Part shown: piece after piece, positions 1-8,458 of the stretch
How positions within the stretch are numbered: position 1 is the stretch's first letter
Layout: every line of letters begins with the position of its first letter
From: Planctomycetota bacterium
GTDB lineage: Bacteria; Planctomycetota; UBA1135; GCA-002686595
Direction: 5' to 3'
DNA: 64,000 nucleotides
NCBI GenBank assembly: GCA_012959785.1
Contig: DUCM01000005.1
Location: forward strand, 124,001-188,000
Translations under genes and position numbers: made by a program
Notes under the pieces: generated by a model
The model's database searches: none
Told to the model about the DNA's origin: nothing
The model's input: only the letters and a program-made list of their open reading frames with translations

Positions 1-179
1 CACCCAAGAGTCTAACGGCCGGGCCCGGGAAGCCAACCCGAGATTGCTCTCAGCGGTCATCCCCGAGCACAATCAGGTGCAAACAGTTGGCCATGAGATG
101 CGTAGACTGGAAGCAGAAGTCCACCCGGCTACAGGCAGCCCGCCCGCCCCGGTCCAATCACTACAGTGCCCAAGAAGCA

Positions 180-1526
180 ATGCCCAAGAAGAAGCCCATC
201 TATCTCTTTGCCAGCCTGGCTTTCCTGGCCGCCGCGGCAGGAGCGCAGATCACCGAGAACGGCCTGCCCATCGATCAACTCTCCGCCCAGGAACGCTTCG
301 AGCGGCGCCTTACCCAGGAAGTACAGGTGGTGGCATCGGCCACGCCGGCGGTGGTTTTCATCGAGACTGACACCAAGACCCGGGTGCTCGATTTCTGGGG
401 CCGCGTGCGCTCCAGGAGCGGCCGCTCATCGGGTTCCGGAGTGGTGCTGTCCGGCTCGGGTTTCATTGTGACCAACTACCATGTGGTCAAGGGCGCCACC
501 AGTATCCGGGTCTCCTTCGAAAAGTCCATCGACGACCAGGTCTACGAAGCCGACTTGCTCTCCTTCGTGGAGGAAGAAGATCTGGCCCTGCTCAAGATTC
601 GCGGCGCCCGCAAGGAATTCGCCACCGTACCCCTGGGCACCAGCTCGGACCTGATGATCGGTGAACGGGTCCTGGCCATCGGCAATCCCTACGGCATCAC
701 CCACACCGTCAGCGTGGGCATCATCTCCGGCCTACACCGGGGCATCAAGATCAATACCCCGGGCTCGGGCCTGAGCTTGCAGTTTGACGACCTGATTCAA
801 ACCGACGCCTCGATCAATCCCGGCAACAGCGGCGGGCCTCTACTGAACATCAACGGCGAGTTGATCGGCATCAACAACGCGGTCAACACCGAGGCGGAGA
901 ACATCGGCTTCGCGATCCCCATCGACCGCGTGCGCGAAGTGCTCGAGCAACAATTGATCTCGCCCGACCGCTACAGTGCCTGGCTGGGATTTGAAACCAG
1001 TCAGGATGACGATGTCGTCGTGCGCGACTTGGTCTCGGGCAGTCCTGCCGCCCTCGCTGGCCTGCGCGACGGCGACCGCCTGCTGGCCCTGGGCGATGAG
1101 GCCATCGACTCCCTGGAGAGCTACCGCCTCGCTCGTGTGGGCCTGCGCCCCGGCCATTTGACATCCATCAGGGTCCAACGGGGCGAAAGCACCATCTCTC
1201 TGCCCGTGCAGGCCTGGGACAAGACCGATGGGCTGATCTACGAGCGCCTGGGGGTGCGAGTCGAGCCCGTCGCCATCGGGCGAAACGGGCGCTTCTTGCG
1301 CCTGTCCGCACTCTCGAGCGGAGGACCGGCCGAGGCCATTGGCCTGCACCGAGGCGATTTGATCAACGCCCTGCGCAAGAGTCGCGGGCGCCTGACCCAG
1401 GCCTACACCTTCAGATACCGTATCGATCTGGCGCAATTCCTCGATTCGATTGACCCCGCAGCTGAAATTGAAATCGAGATTCGCCGCGAAGGTGAGCTCT
1501 ATCGAGGCAAATTGCAGCTGAAGTAG
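180..1526 (+). CDS. HtrA/DegP-like serine protease with two PDZ domains
   Basis: Exported trypsin-fold protease of the HtrA type, predicted to act on misfolded or specific envelope proteins. The 448-residue protein starts with a signal peptide (MPKKK, then a hydrophobic run ending AGAQ near residue 23). The triad is intact: His101 in TNYHVV, Asp134 in EEDLALLK and Ser217 in NPGNSGGP. Two PDZ-like domains follow, at about 270-350 and 365-445. An in-frame start at 87 would place 31 charged, non-hydrophobic residues before the signal peptide, so I chose 180. The length fits two-PDZ HtrA proteins. It stands alone, 84 bases before the carbamoyltransferase operon on the same strand. Classification as HtrA is secure; the substrate is unknown. 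Confidence 0.95.
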   Translation: MPKKKPIYLFASLAFLAAAAGAQITENGLPIDQLSAQERFERRLTQEVQVVASATPAVVFIETDTKTRVLDFWGRVRSRSGRSSGSGVVLSGSGFIVTNYHVVKGATSIRVSFEKSIDDQVYEADLLSFVEEEDLALLKIRGARKEFATVPLGTSSDLMIGERVLAIGNPYGITHTVSVGIISGLHRGIKINTPGSGLSLQFDDLIQTDASINPGNSGGPLLNINGELIGINNAVNTEAENIGFAIPIDRVREVLEQQLISPDRYSAWLGFETSQDDDVVVRDLVSGSPAALAGLRDGDRLLALGDEAIDSLESYRLARVGLRPGHLTSIRVQRGESTISLPVQAWDKTDGLIYERLGVRVEPVAIGRNGRFLRLSALSSGGPAEAIGLHRGDLINALRKSRGRLTQAYTFRYRIDLAQFLDSIDPAAEIEIEIRREGELYRGKLQLK

Positions 1527-1610
1527 TGTCCGCTGGGCTCTGGCAGGAACCCTCGACTGCGGGCATACTCCTCGGATGACTGCATCGAATTCCCCCATCC
1601 CCCACACCGC

Positions 1611-1820
1611 ATGAAGGTCCTCCTCGATGTCAGCGAGCGCTTTGGGAACATGCTCTCGCGGGCGCTCTTGTTCCTGCTCTATTTTCTGCTTCTGGGTCCC
1701 TTCGCGCTCCTGACTCGACTCTTCTCCGACCCGCTACACCTCTCGCGGAGGCCCAAGGGCAACTGGACGGCCTGGAAAGCGAGCAAGGGAGGCCTGGCTG
1801 CGGCCCGGCGACAGGACTGA
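1611..1820 (+). CDS. Small SxtJ-like single-span membrane protein
   Basis: A 69-residue protein with one hydrophobic span at about residues 18-36, then a positively charged tail with the pattern FSDPLHLSRRPKGNW. This resembles the C-terminal half of SxtJ-family membrane proteins (span, then RDPL...SYW), which habitually accompany carbamoyltransferases, but at about half their usual length. Its TGA overlaps the ATG of the carbamoyltransferase by one base (TGATG), so the two are probably translationally coupled. The SxtJ link is inferred from pattern and neighbourhood. The gene is likely real because of the coupling and the clean membrane span. Confidence 0.7.
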   Translation: MKVLLDVSERFGNMLSRALLFLLYFLLLGPFALLTRLFSDPLHLSRRPKGNWTAWKASKGGLAAARRQD

Positions 1821-3610
1821 TGAACATCCTCGGGCTCTCCTTTTATTACCACGATTCCTCGGCCGCCCTGGTGCGAGACGGCGAACTTGTGGCCGCCGCG
1901 GAAGAGGAGCGCTTCAGTCGCGTCAAGCACGACTCGGGTTTCCCCAAGCTGGCCATCGACTTCGTCCTCGAAACCGGCGGGATCACGCTCCACGATTTGG
2001 ATTACATCGTGTTCTACGAAAAGCCCTTCGTGAAGTTCGAACGCATGCTGATCTCGGCCATGGCGACCTTCCCGCGCTCGGCGGCTGTCTTCGGCGAATC
2101 CATGCAACGCTGGATCTCGGAGAAGCTCTGGATCAAGTCCATGATGAGTCGCCAACTCGGCCAGCCCAGCTCCAAGTTCCTGTTCGCCGAGCACCACATG
2201 TCCCACGCGGCCTCGAGTTTCTTCACCTCGCCCTTTGAAGAGAGTGCCATCCTGACCGTGGATGGAGCCGGTGAGTGGAGCACCGCCACCTGTGCCGTGG
2301 GACGCGGCAACAAGATCGAGATCATCAAGGAACTGCGCTTTCCCCACTCCCTGGGGCTCTTGTACTCGGCCTTCACGGCCTACTGTGGTTTCGAGATCAA
2401 CGAGGGCGAGTACAAGCTGATGGGCATGCACCCCTACGGCGAACCGAAGTACACGAGCAAGATCTACGAGATGATCGAAGTAGCCGAGGACGGCAGCCTC
2501 TGGCACGACATGCGTTACTTTGCCTATCACTTCTCACGGGACTCGACCCTCACGCCGGCCTTCTCCGAACACCTCGGTCGGCCGCCCCGCGATCCCAAGT
2601 TGCAGGACACATCCCTCGACCCCTACTACTGCGACATGGCGGCCTCGATTCAGAAGGTCACCGAAGAAGTGCTGCTCAAGATGGTCAGAGCCCTGCATCG
2701 CGAGACGGGTCTGACCTCGCTCTGCCTGGCCGGCGGCGTGGCCCTCAACTCCGTGGCCAACTTCAAGATTTTGCGCGACGGGCCCTTCGACGATGTCTAC
2801 ATCCATCCCGCCCCCGGCGACGACGGTGGAGCCGTGGGCGCGGCCTACTGGGCCTACAACCACCTGCTTGGAAACCCCCGCGGCCCGGCCCTGGGCCACG
2901 CCTACCTCGGATCGGAGTACTCCGATGACCAGATCCGCGAGTTCCTTGAAACCCACGACATCGCCCACGACTACATCGAGGACGACGAAGAGTTTTTCGA
3001 ATTTGTGGCCCGCGCCCTCGAGGACAGCCAGGTCTGCGGTTGGTTCCGCGGTCGTTTCGAGTGGGGTCCGCGGGCCCTGGGGTCGCGCTCGATCATCGCC
3101 GACCCGCGCCGGGCGGAGATGAAGGAGAAGCTCAACAGCAAAATCAAATTCCGCGAGGCATTCCGGCCCTTCGCGCCCTCGGTGCTCGAAGAGCGCGCCG
3201 ACGAGTTTTTTGAGTTCCCCGAGGCTCAACGCCACTTCCCCGGCCGCTTCATGCTCTATGTCACGCCCGTGCGCGAAGAAAAGCGTTCGGTGCTGCCGGC
3301 CATCACTCACGAGGACGGTTCGGGCCGCCTGCAAACCGTCTACCGCGAGTCCAATCCGGCCTACCACCGCATCATCGAACGCTTCGGCGAGCTGACCGGT
3401 GTGCCCGTGGTGATGAACACATCCTTCAACCTCAAGGGCGAGCCCATTGTCGAGCACCCCAGTCACGCCTTCAACACCTTCAGCCTGTCGGGCATGGACC
3501 TGCTGTTCATGAACAACTTCATCGTGCGCGCTGACGCCAAGAAGAAAATCGCCGACACCCGTTTTCACATCCGTCACGAAGGAGATTCGGTGACGGCCAT
3601 GATCAGCTAG
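1820..3610 (+). CDS. Carbamoyltransferase, NodU/CmcH/TobZ family
   Basis: A 596-residue enzyme of the family that makes carbamoyl adenylate from carbamoyl phosphate and ATP and transfers the carbamoyl group to a hydroxyl acceptor. The N-terminal Kae1-like domain opens with ILGLSFYYHDSSAAL and carries EEERFSRVKHD, the HHMSHAAS metal-binding motif and the TVDGAGEW nucleotide loop. The C-terminal YrdC-like domain carries WFRGRFEWGPRALGSRSI and NTSFNLKGEPIV. Full length for the family. It is the middle gene of a tight operon with a mini SxtJ-like protein before it and an SGNH hydrolase 15 bases after it, so the acceptor is probably an envelope or exported glycan or lipid rather than an antibiotic. 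The acceptor itself is inference. Confidence 0.95.
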   Translation: MNILGLSFYYHDSSAALVRDGELVAAAEEERFSRVKHDSGFPKLAIDFVLETGGITLHDLDYIVFYEKPFVKFERMLISAMATFPRSAAVFGESMQRWISEKLWIKSMMSRQLGQPSSKFLFAEHHMSHAASSFFTSPFEESAILTVDGAGEWSTATCAVGRGNKIEIIKELRFPHSLGLLYSAFTAYCGFEINEGEYKLMGMHPYGEPKYTSKIYEMIEVAEDGSLWHDMRYFAYHFSRDSTLTPAFSEHLGRPPRDPKLQDTSLDPYYCDMAASIQKVTEEVLLKMVRALHRETGLTSLCLAGGVALNSVANFKILRDGPFDDVYIHPAPGDDGGAVGAAYWAYNHLLGNPRGPALGHAYLGSEYSDDQIREFLETHDIAHDYIEDDEEFFEFVARALEDSQVCGWFRGRFEWGPRALGSRSIIADPRRAEMKEKLNSKIKFREAFRPFAPSVLEERADEFFEFPEAQRHFPGRFMLYVTPVREEKRSVLPAITHEDGSGRLQTVYRESNPAYHRIIERFGELTGVPVVMNTSFNLKGEPIVEHPSHAFNTFSLSGMDLLFMNNFIVRADAKKKIADTRFHIRHEGDSVTAMIS

Positions 3611-3625
3611 CCAAGAGAACCGTAC

Positions 3626-5194
3626 ATGCGCGCCATCAATGTCATCCTGACCTGGCTTATCAGTCTGGCGCTTTTTCTGTGCGTTTTTGAGGGCGGCTTG
3701 CGGCTCATGGGCATGGGGCCGGCGCCAATTCTGCTCGAATTTGACCGCCACCTCGGTTGGGCCAATCGGCCCGACGCCACCAGCCAGCGCAAGTCTTCCG
3801 AATTCGATGTGACCTTCGAAATCAACAGCCTGGGGCTGCGCGACGACCCCATGGAGTCGGCGGCCAAAGCGCCGAACAGCTTTCGCGTCTTGGCCCTGGG
3901 TGACTCCTTCACTCTGGGCTTCTCGGTCAACCGCGAGGACCTCTTCGTGGACCAGCTTGAACGCTGGTGGCAGGCGGAGGGCCGCAAGACTGAAATCATC
4001 AACACCGGTACAGAGGGCTACTCCACTGACCAGGCAGCGGTTTGGCTGGCACAAAACGGCGCGGCTTTCGCGCCCGACCTGGTTCTGCTCTTCGCTTACG
4101 AAAACGATCTCTACTGGAACGGGCAGACCTCTTATTCCGGCAAGCAGAAGCCACGCTTCGACGCCCGGGGAAAACTTGATTCGAAGGGCCCCTTCCCCGA
4201 GCCCCCCGCAGCGAGTTGGACCCGCAAGCTCGCTCTGGCGACCCTCTGGGAACGCATGACCGGCACGCAAGCGACCCCCGCCCGTTATCTCGCCGAAGGC
4301 GCCAGCCGCGAGATGCTGGCAGAGTTCGCCGTATTGCTGCCAGCGCCCCCCGGTTTCGTAACCGACGCAGTGGCGCGCACCGGCGGCGCCCTGGCCGCAC
4401 TCAAGCGGACCTCGGCCGACCTGGGCTGTGAGTTTGTGCTGATCCCGATTCCCTCCCACAGCGCCGTGGACGAGGAGTTCGCCCCGGACTTTGGCCACGC
4501 TGTCCTGGGCCTCGAGGCCCACAGGTGGTCGCCCGACCTGCCCGTGGAAACCTTCCTGAGCCTCGCCGCCAACCTGGAGATCCCCACCATCGACCCGCGC
4601 GCCGCTTTGCGCGGGGCGCACTCGAGCGGCGAGCCCCAGTACTACACCCGCGACTGGCACCTAAATCCCGCAGGCAATCGCACTCTCACCGCCACGCTGC
4701 ACAAGGAGCTCGATGCCCTGGGCGTCTTTGGCGCGTGGGCCGTGCCCAAACCCCTCGGCAGCCTGCCGCCTGGAGTCCCCCGGCCCCAGCCGCGCCCCGT
4801 CTGGCCCCTGGTTCTCGGTGCCCTCTTCGTCGCGCTCACGGCTCTGCACTTCGCAACCTACCGCGACCTGGCCCGCTGGCGCGCGCCCCTGGAAGTGGGC
4901 GGAATGTTATCCGCCGTGGCCCTCATCATCGGCGCCGGTTCGGCGGGCCTCGACCTGCTCTCACCACTCCAGGCCAAAATCGCCAGCGTGCTCTTCGTCG
5001 GTGGCCTGTTGATTTTTATCGCCTACAAGCTGGGACGCCGTCTGACCACGATCTCGGAACTCCTCTGGGCCTTCAGCCGCCGCGGGCACTGGTATCTGAT
5101 GCCCCTGGTGGTGGTGCTGCTCTCCATCGGATCGCTGCTGGTGGTCGCCGCCAGCTCGCCCCTGGTGGCGCCCTTCATCTACACCCTGTTCTAG
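3626..5194 (+). CDS. Membrane SGNH/GDSL hydrolase with C-terminal DUF5989-like segment
   Basis: A 522-residue protein. An N-terminal membrane anchor (residues 6-22) precedes an SGNH esterase domain with nucleophile Ser94 in LALGDSFTLGF, a catalytic NTGTEGYSTDQ block, an oxyanion Asn in FAYENDLYWNG and the terminal Asp-x-His in RDWHLNPAGN near residue 343. The C-terminal third has about four membrane spans. The last 50 residues (basic ISELLWAFSRRGHW, one span, ending APFIYTLF) match the pattern of stand-alone DUF5989 proteins, which normally sit as a separate small gene beside carbamoyltransferases and SxtJ. Here they appear fused to the hydrolase. The likely role is deacylation or acyl transfer on the carbamoylated envelope molecule. 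The fusion is seen; the role is inferred. Confidence 0.9.
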   Translation: MRAINVILTWLISLALFLCVFEGGLRLMGMGPAPILLEFDRHLGWANRPDATSQRKSSEFDVTFEINSLGLRDDPMESAAKAPNSFRVLALGDSFTLGFSVNREDLFVDQLERWWQAEGRKTEIINTGTEGYSTDQAAVWLAQNGAAFAPDLVLLFAYENDLYWNGQTSYSGKQKPRFDARGKLDSKGPFPEPPAASWTRKLALATLWERMTGTQATPARYLAEGASREMLAEFAVLLPAPPGFVTDAVARTGGALAALKRTSADLGCEFVLIPIPSHSAVDEEFAPDFGHAVLGLEAHRWSPDLPVETFLSLAANLEIPTIDPRAALRGAHSSGEPQYYTRDWHLNPAGNRTLTATLHKELDALGVFGAWAVPKPLGSLPPGVPRPQPRPVWPLVLGALFVALTALHFATYRDLARWRAPLEVGGMLSAVALIIGAGSAGLDLLSPLQAKIASVLFVGGLLIFIAYKLGRRLTTISELLWAFSRRGHWYLMPLVVVLLSIGSLLVVAASSPLVAPFIYTLF

Positions 5195-5223
5195 GCTTTT
5201 GCATGAATCATCCGGGCTAGAAC
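5188..5223. repeat. Palindromic 3'-end element, copy A
   Basis: The arms GTTCTAG (5188-5194) and CTAGAAC (5217-5223) are perfectly complementary. The left arm contains the TAG stop of the SGNH hydrolase gene. The loop holds TTTTGCATGAATCAT. The same blocks in the same order (GTTCTAG, TTTGCATGAAT, CCGGGCTAG) recur over the glnA stop at 58811-58858. There is no U-run, so a standard intrinsic terminator is not shown. Confidence 0.65.
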
Positions 5224-5263
5224 GAATGCTTGGTGGTCTTGAGGGCGCCGCGCCAGGGTGGAA

Positions 5264-6484
5264 CTATTTCCCCGCCAACTCTTCCAGCGCTTTGCCGGCC
5301 TTCTCCGCGAAGCGCCAGGGGGACTCGAAATCGAGCCAGTTCTGGTTCATGAAGAGCATGGTGAGCTCCACTTCGGGGTCCACGAAGAACATGGTGCCCG
5401 CGGCGCCGGACCAGCCCCAGGAGCCGGGGGAGAGACCCCAGGACCTGTTGGTGTGGACCGCCACGCCGAGGCCGTAGCCGCGGCCCATCAAGGCCGAGCC
5501 CCGAATCTTCAGGCCTGCTGTGTGGTCACGCAACATCAACTTCACGGTCTCTGGATTGAGGATGCGCTCATCGCCCAGCTTGCCTCCGCCTCGCAGCATG
5601 GCTGTGAAGCGCAGGAAGTCGGCGCTCGTGGAAAAGAGGCCGTGGCCCCCGGCAAACCAGGCCGGAGGCTGGGCGGGATCGGGAACCTCCCCCGGGGGCA
5701 CGGGCACCAATTCACCGCCTTGTTCGACGAAGAGAGCCACGACTCGGTCGAGGTCTCCCTCGGGCACCTGAAAGCCGGTGTCCAACATCTCGAGGGGCTC
5801 GAAAATGCGCTCAAGAAAGACCTCGTCCAGGGGCTTCTCGGCCAGCACCTCGATCACGCGACCGAGGACATCATGGGCAATGGAGTACTCCCAGCGCGTG
5901 CCGGGTTGGCACTTGAGAGGCAGGCTACTGAGGGCGTCAACGAGCTGCTCCAGGTTTGCATGGCTGGCGCCCCGTTCCCGGGCCACGCGCTGCCAGGGAG
6001 TGGCCTCGTCCCAACCGGCGCTGTGCCGGAACAGATCGAGAATCAGGATCGGCCGTTCAAGGGCTTGGTCGGGCTGCTTGCGGCGCCCCTTGACCTTCAC
6101 ATCAGCCAGGGCCGGTAAGAACTTGGAGACGGGATCGTCGAGGGCCAGGAGGCCTTCGTCCAAGAAGGTCAGAGCCGCAACGGCTGTGATGGGCTTGGTC
6201 ATGGAGAAAATGCGGAAGATCGCTCCCTCGGCCAATTCGTCACCGCCCTCGGCGTCGCGCCACCCCGCGCGGCCCTGGAAGATCAGCTTGTCCCCCACCT
6301 GGACCGAAGCCTCCACGGCAAGGGCCTGGCCCTCCGCGACCATGTCTTCGAGGTCGCGCTGCACTCTCGCGAAGGGGGTCTCGAAAGGTCTCGCCGAGCC
6401 GCCCAGGGCGGAGCTTGCATGGGGCTGGCCAAGAGCGCAGGGCAGGAGCAGCGCGCTGCTCCAGAACAGTTGGGCGAACTTCAT
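5264..6484 (-). CDS. Serine hydrolase, class C beta-lactamase/esterase fold
   Basis: A 406-residue exported protein with a signal peptide (MKFAQLFWSSALLLPCALG). Domain features of the beta-lactamase class C/EstB family are the SxxK motif in FSMTKPITAV (Ser nucleophile and Lys base), a tyrosine motif WEYSIAHDVLGRV replacing YxN, and WGWSGAAGTMF in the place of the HxG/KTG box. These choices favour an esterase or D-amino acid amidase rather than a true beta-lactamase. Convergent with the SGNH operon and divergent from the methyltransferase gene. Family assignment is secure; the substrate is unknown. Confidence 0.92.
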   Translation of the reverse strand: MKFAQLFWSSALLLPCALGQPHASSALGGSARPFETPFARVQRDLEDMVAEGQALAVEASVQVGDKLIFQGRAGWRDAEGGDELAEGAIFRIFSMTKPITAVAALTFLDEGLLALDDPVSKFLPALADVKVKGRRKQPDQALERPILILDLFRHSAGWDEATPWQRVARERGASHANLEQLVDALSSLPLKCQPGTRWEYSIAHDVLGRVIEVLAEKPLDEVFLERIFEPLEMLDTGFQVPEGDLDRVVALFVEQGGELVPVPPGEVPDPAQPPAWFAGGHGLFSTSADFLRFTAMLRGGGKLGDERILNPETVKLMLRDHTAGLKIRGSALMGRGYGLGVAVHTNRSWGLSPGSWGWSGAAGTMFFVDPEVELTMLFMNQNWLDFESPWRFAEKAGKALEELAGK

Positions 6485-6673
6485 GGGGCCAGGCTAGCAG
6501 GCGGCTATCCCCCGGCCCAGATCGGGGTCGCCCCGGCCCCGGGAAACCCGCGCTCTGGACCTTCAAGGAGCTCGCTACCCAGGGTCGAAAGATGTGGAAC
6601 GCGGGCCGCTCGATTCGAGGGTTCCGCCAACGCTTTTCCACCCCGTATCGCAAGAGACAATCCCTCGTCTGAA

Positions 6674-7924
6674 ATGACCCAAGCCCCCGCCGTCCCCGCC
6701 CGTTGCACCCGCGAGGTGCAGAGCTTCTACGAAGCCTACCCCTATCCCTCAGAACGCTCCCCCATGCTGCGCTCGGGGTTCTGCCTGCGGCGGGTCTTGA
6801 GCATGGGCAGTTTGAGCCGCGAACCAGGACGCACCCTGCAGGTCCTCGACGCCGGCTGTGGCCGCGGTGTGGGCCTGGTGACCTGCGCCAGCTTGCACCC
6901 CGATGCCACCGTCCTGGGCGTCGACATCTGTGAGCGTTCCCTTCAAGACGCCCGCGAGGAAATCGCACGCCGTGGTTTGAGCAACGCCCGGGTTCAGGCC
7001 CTGGACCTCTCCACCCTGGCAGGATTGGAGGTGCCTGCTGGTGGCTTCGATGTGATCTACAGCTCGGGCGTCGTACACCACCTCGAAGATCCCATGGGGG
7101 CGCTCGCGAAGCTGCGCGAAGTCCTCGCACCAGGCGGCGTGCTTGTGATCATGGTCTACGGCACCATCGGTAGGCTCGAGATCAAGCGCGTGGCGCGCAC
7201 CCTCAAGGCCTGGCTCGCGCCCGGTCTCACCATCGAAGAAAAACTCGAAGCCGCGCGCTTCCTGGTGCAAGGCCTCGCCAAGGGGGACGCGGACGAGTGC
7301 CCATGGCAAGCAGCAGCCAGCTTGGCCGACGCCGAATTCGTGGACCGCTACTTGCACCCCCAGGAAACCGATTATGACATCCCGGGCTTTTTTGACCTCA
7401 TCGAAGGTGCGGGCTTGGCCTGGTTGCAGTGGTGCAACCCCGAAGCGTGGTCCCTCGCAGGACACCTCGAGTCGGGGCCCCTGCGCGACTCCATCGAGGC
7501 ACTGCCCCTCCGCGAACGGCTAAGCGCCATCGAGCAAATCCGCGCGCCCAAGAACCTGCAAGCCTTCGCGGTGCATCCCGAAAACTCGGCTCGTACCCTG
7601 CCGCCTCCCAAGCAATGGCGAGAGACCCTGTTCGCCGCCAACCCCGAGGTTCACTTCGCGGTGGGGCGCCGCAATCTTTGGCGCAGCTCGCGCATCGAGA
7701 ACGTGGCCTTCGCCAAACGCGCCGCCGAACCTGTGGACCTCGAAGCTGGCTGCACAACCGAGGCGGGCCTGATCCTCAGCACCCAGAATGAGCCCTTCCG
7801 CGGCGCTGCCTTGATCGAAGCCCTGAAGGTGGCTGGCTACGACGAAGCCCAGGCCCTTGAGGGCCTGCGAGAACTCCTGCGCCTGGAGCTCATCTATTCC
7901 CCCCACGAGGTGGAATTGACCTGA
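6674..7924 (+). CDS. Class I SAM-dependent methyltransferase
   Basis: A 416-residue protein with a Rossmann-type methyltransferase core. SAM-binding motif I is VLDAGCGRGVGLVT at residues 58-70, motif II is an acidic strand end VLGVDICE, and motif IV lies around GFDVIYSSGVVHHLEDP. Ahead of the core is FYEAYPYPSE, typical of a group of uncharacterised methyltransferases. The roughly 190-residue C-terminal region has no recognisable domain and may bind substrate. The in-frame opening runs upstream to 6419 through sequence overlapping the hydrolase gene on the other strand, so I placed the start at ATG 6674, directly before the conserved region. Substrate not recognisable. Confidence 0.9.
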   Translation: MTQAPAVPARCTREVQSFYEAYPYPSERSPMLRSGFCLRRVLSMGSLSREPGRTLQVLDAGCGRGVGLVTCASLHPDATVLGVDICERSLQDAREEIARRGLSNARVQALDLSTLAGLEVPAGGFDVIYSSGVVHHLEDPMGALAKLREVLAPGGVLVIMVYGTIGRLEIKRVARTLKAWLAPGLTIEEKLEAARFLVQGLAKGDADECPWQAAASLADAEFVDRYLHPQETDYDIPGFFDLIEGAGLAWLQWCNPEAWSLAGHLESGPLRDSIEALPLRERLSAIEQIRAPKNLQAFAVHPENSARTLPPPKQWRETLFAANPEVHFAVGRRNLWRSSRIENVAFAKRAAEPVDLEAGCTTEAGLILSTQNEPFRGAALIEALKVAGYDEAQALEGLRELLRLELIYSPHEVELT

Positions 7925-8238
7925 GAAGGCCCCTTTTCAGGGCGTCAAGGGGGTCAAAAGGGCCTGACCTTGGGATTTTGGGCCGGATCAACCCCGGGCC
8001 AAGCCTTCTCGGGCGTGCTTGCCTCGGAGCTAACTTCCGGCAAATTCTCTCGGAATTCGCGGAATGCTGGCTTTGGGAGGGGCACTTGCTTATCCTTTTC
8101 GCGGAAAGATAGCGCCTTGGGCCACGAGATCCGGCGCTTTTCTTCCACCGATGTCCGCAGTTTCCCTTCCGAGCCCCCTCCGCCTCAGCCACACCTTTCC
8201 TTACGGCCATATGCCGAGGTGTATCTCCGGTTCGATCA
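7925..8238. other. Non-coding stretch after the methyltransferase
   Basis: No convincing gene in this 314-base stretch. Short open frames exist on both strands but lack start signals or recognisable content. A bulged inverted repeat (arms 7928-7937 and 7956-7964) lies just after the methyltransferase stop and could help end transcription, but no U-run follows. The remainder probably holds the promoter for the structured RNA and the RRM gene; I cannot place its boxes with confidence. Confidence 0.5.
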
Positions 8239-8380
8239 GTGACAACCTGAGTGTCACATCAGGAGCAACAGGACATCCCCAAGAACTCCGCCATGCAAGT
8301 AGCGCTCCTCTCGTGAGGACGCAGCAGCGTGGCGGAAATGGCGCGACGATCACTTCCGATCGTCGCATTTTGATTTTTTT
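8239..8380 (+). ncRNA. Structured RNA ending in an intrinsic terminator, before the RRM gene
   Basis: Three helices in series. Helix 1: GTGACA (8239-8244) with TGTCAC (8252-8257). Helix 2 is nested: outer TCCGCCATGC (8287-8296) with GCGTGGCGGA (8327-8336), 10 pairs including one G-U; inner GCG-c-TCCTC (8302-8310) with GAGGA-CGC (8315-8322), loop TCGT. Helix 3: GCGACGATC (8343-8351) with GATCGTCGC (8358-8366), 9 perfect pairs, followed by ATTTTGATTTTTTT. The RRM gene begins 78 bases later. It is either a separate small RNA or a leader attenuator controlling the RRM gene. No known RNA family recognised; the ends are approximate. Confidence 0.6.
8343..8380 (+). terminator. Rho-independent terminator upstream of the RRM gene
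   Basis: A perfect 9-bp stem (8343-8351 with 8358-8366) has a six-base loop ACTTCC and is followed by a T-rich run at 8367-8380 ending in seven Ts. This is the clearest intrinsic terminator in the window. It lies before, not after, the nearest gene on the same strand. Confidence 0.8.
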
Positions 8381-8458
8381 GAACGATGATTCGCGACTCT
8401 AGACCTTCATCCGTGTCTGGACAGGTAACTGAGCGCACGACACCGGAAAGGTAACGAC

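Noticed and set aside
1-179. Partial gene at the left edge
   Set aside because: No frame gives a recognisable protein end; the in-frame extension of the HtrA gene here lacks coding character.
2534-4660. Very long open frame (about 700 codons) on the minus strand opposite the carbamoyltransferase and SGNH genes
   Set aside because: Long antisense frames are expected opposite GC-rich genes with strong third-position bias. The plus-strand frames show complete family motifs, the antisense one none.
8064-8402. Overlapping open frames before the RRM gene
   Set aside because: No ribosome-binding site or recognisable protein features, and the 3' part is explained by base-paired RNA and a terminator.
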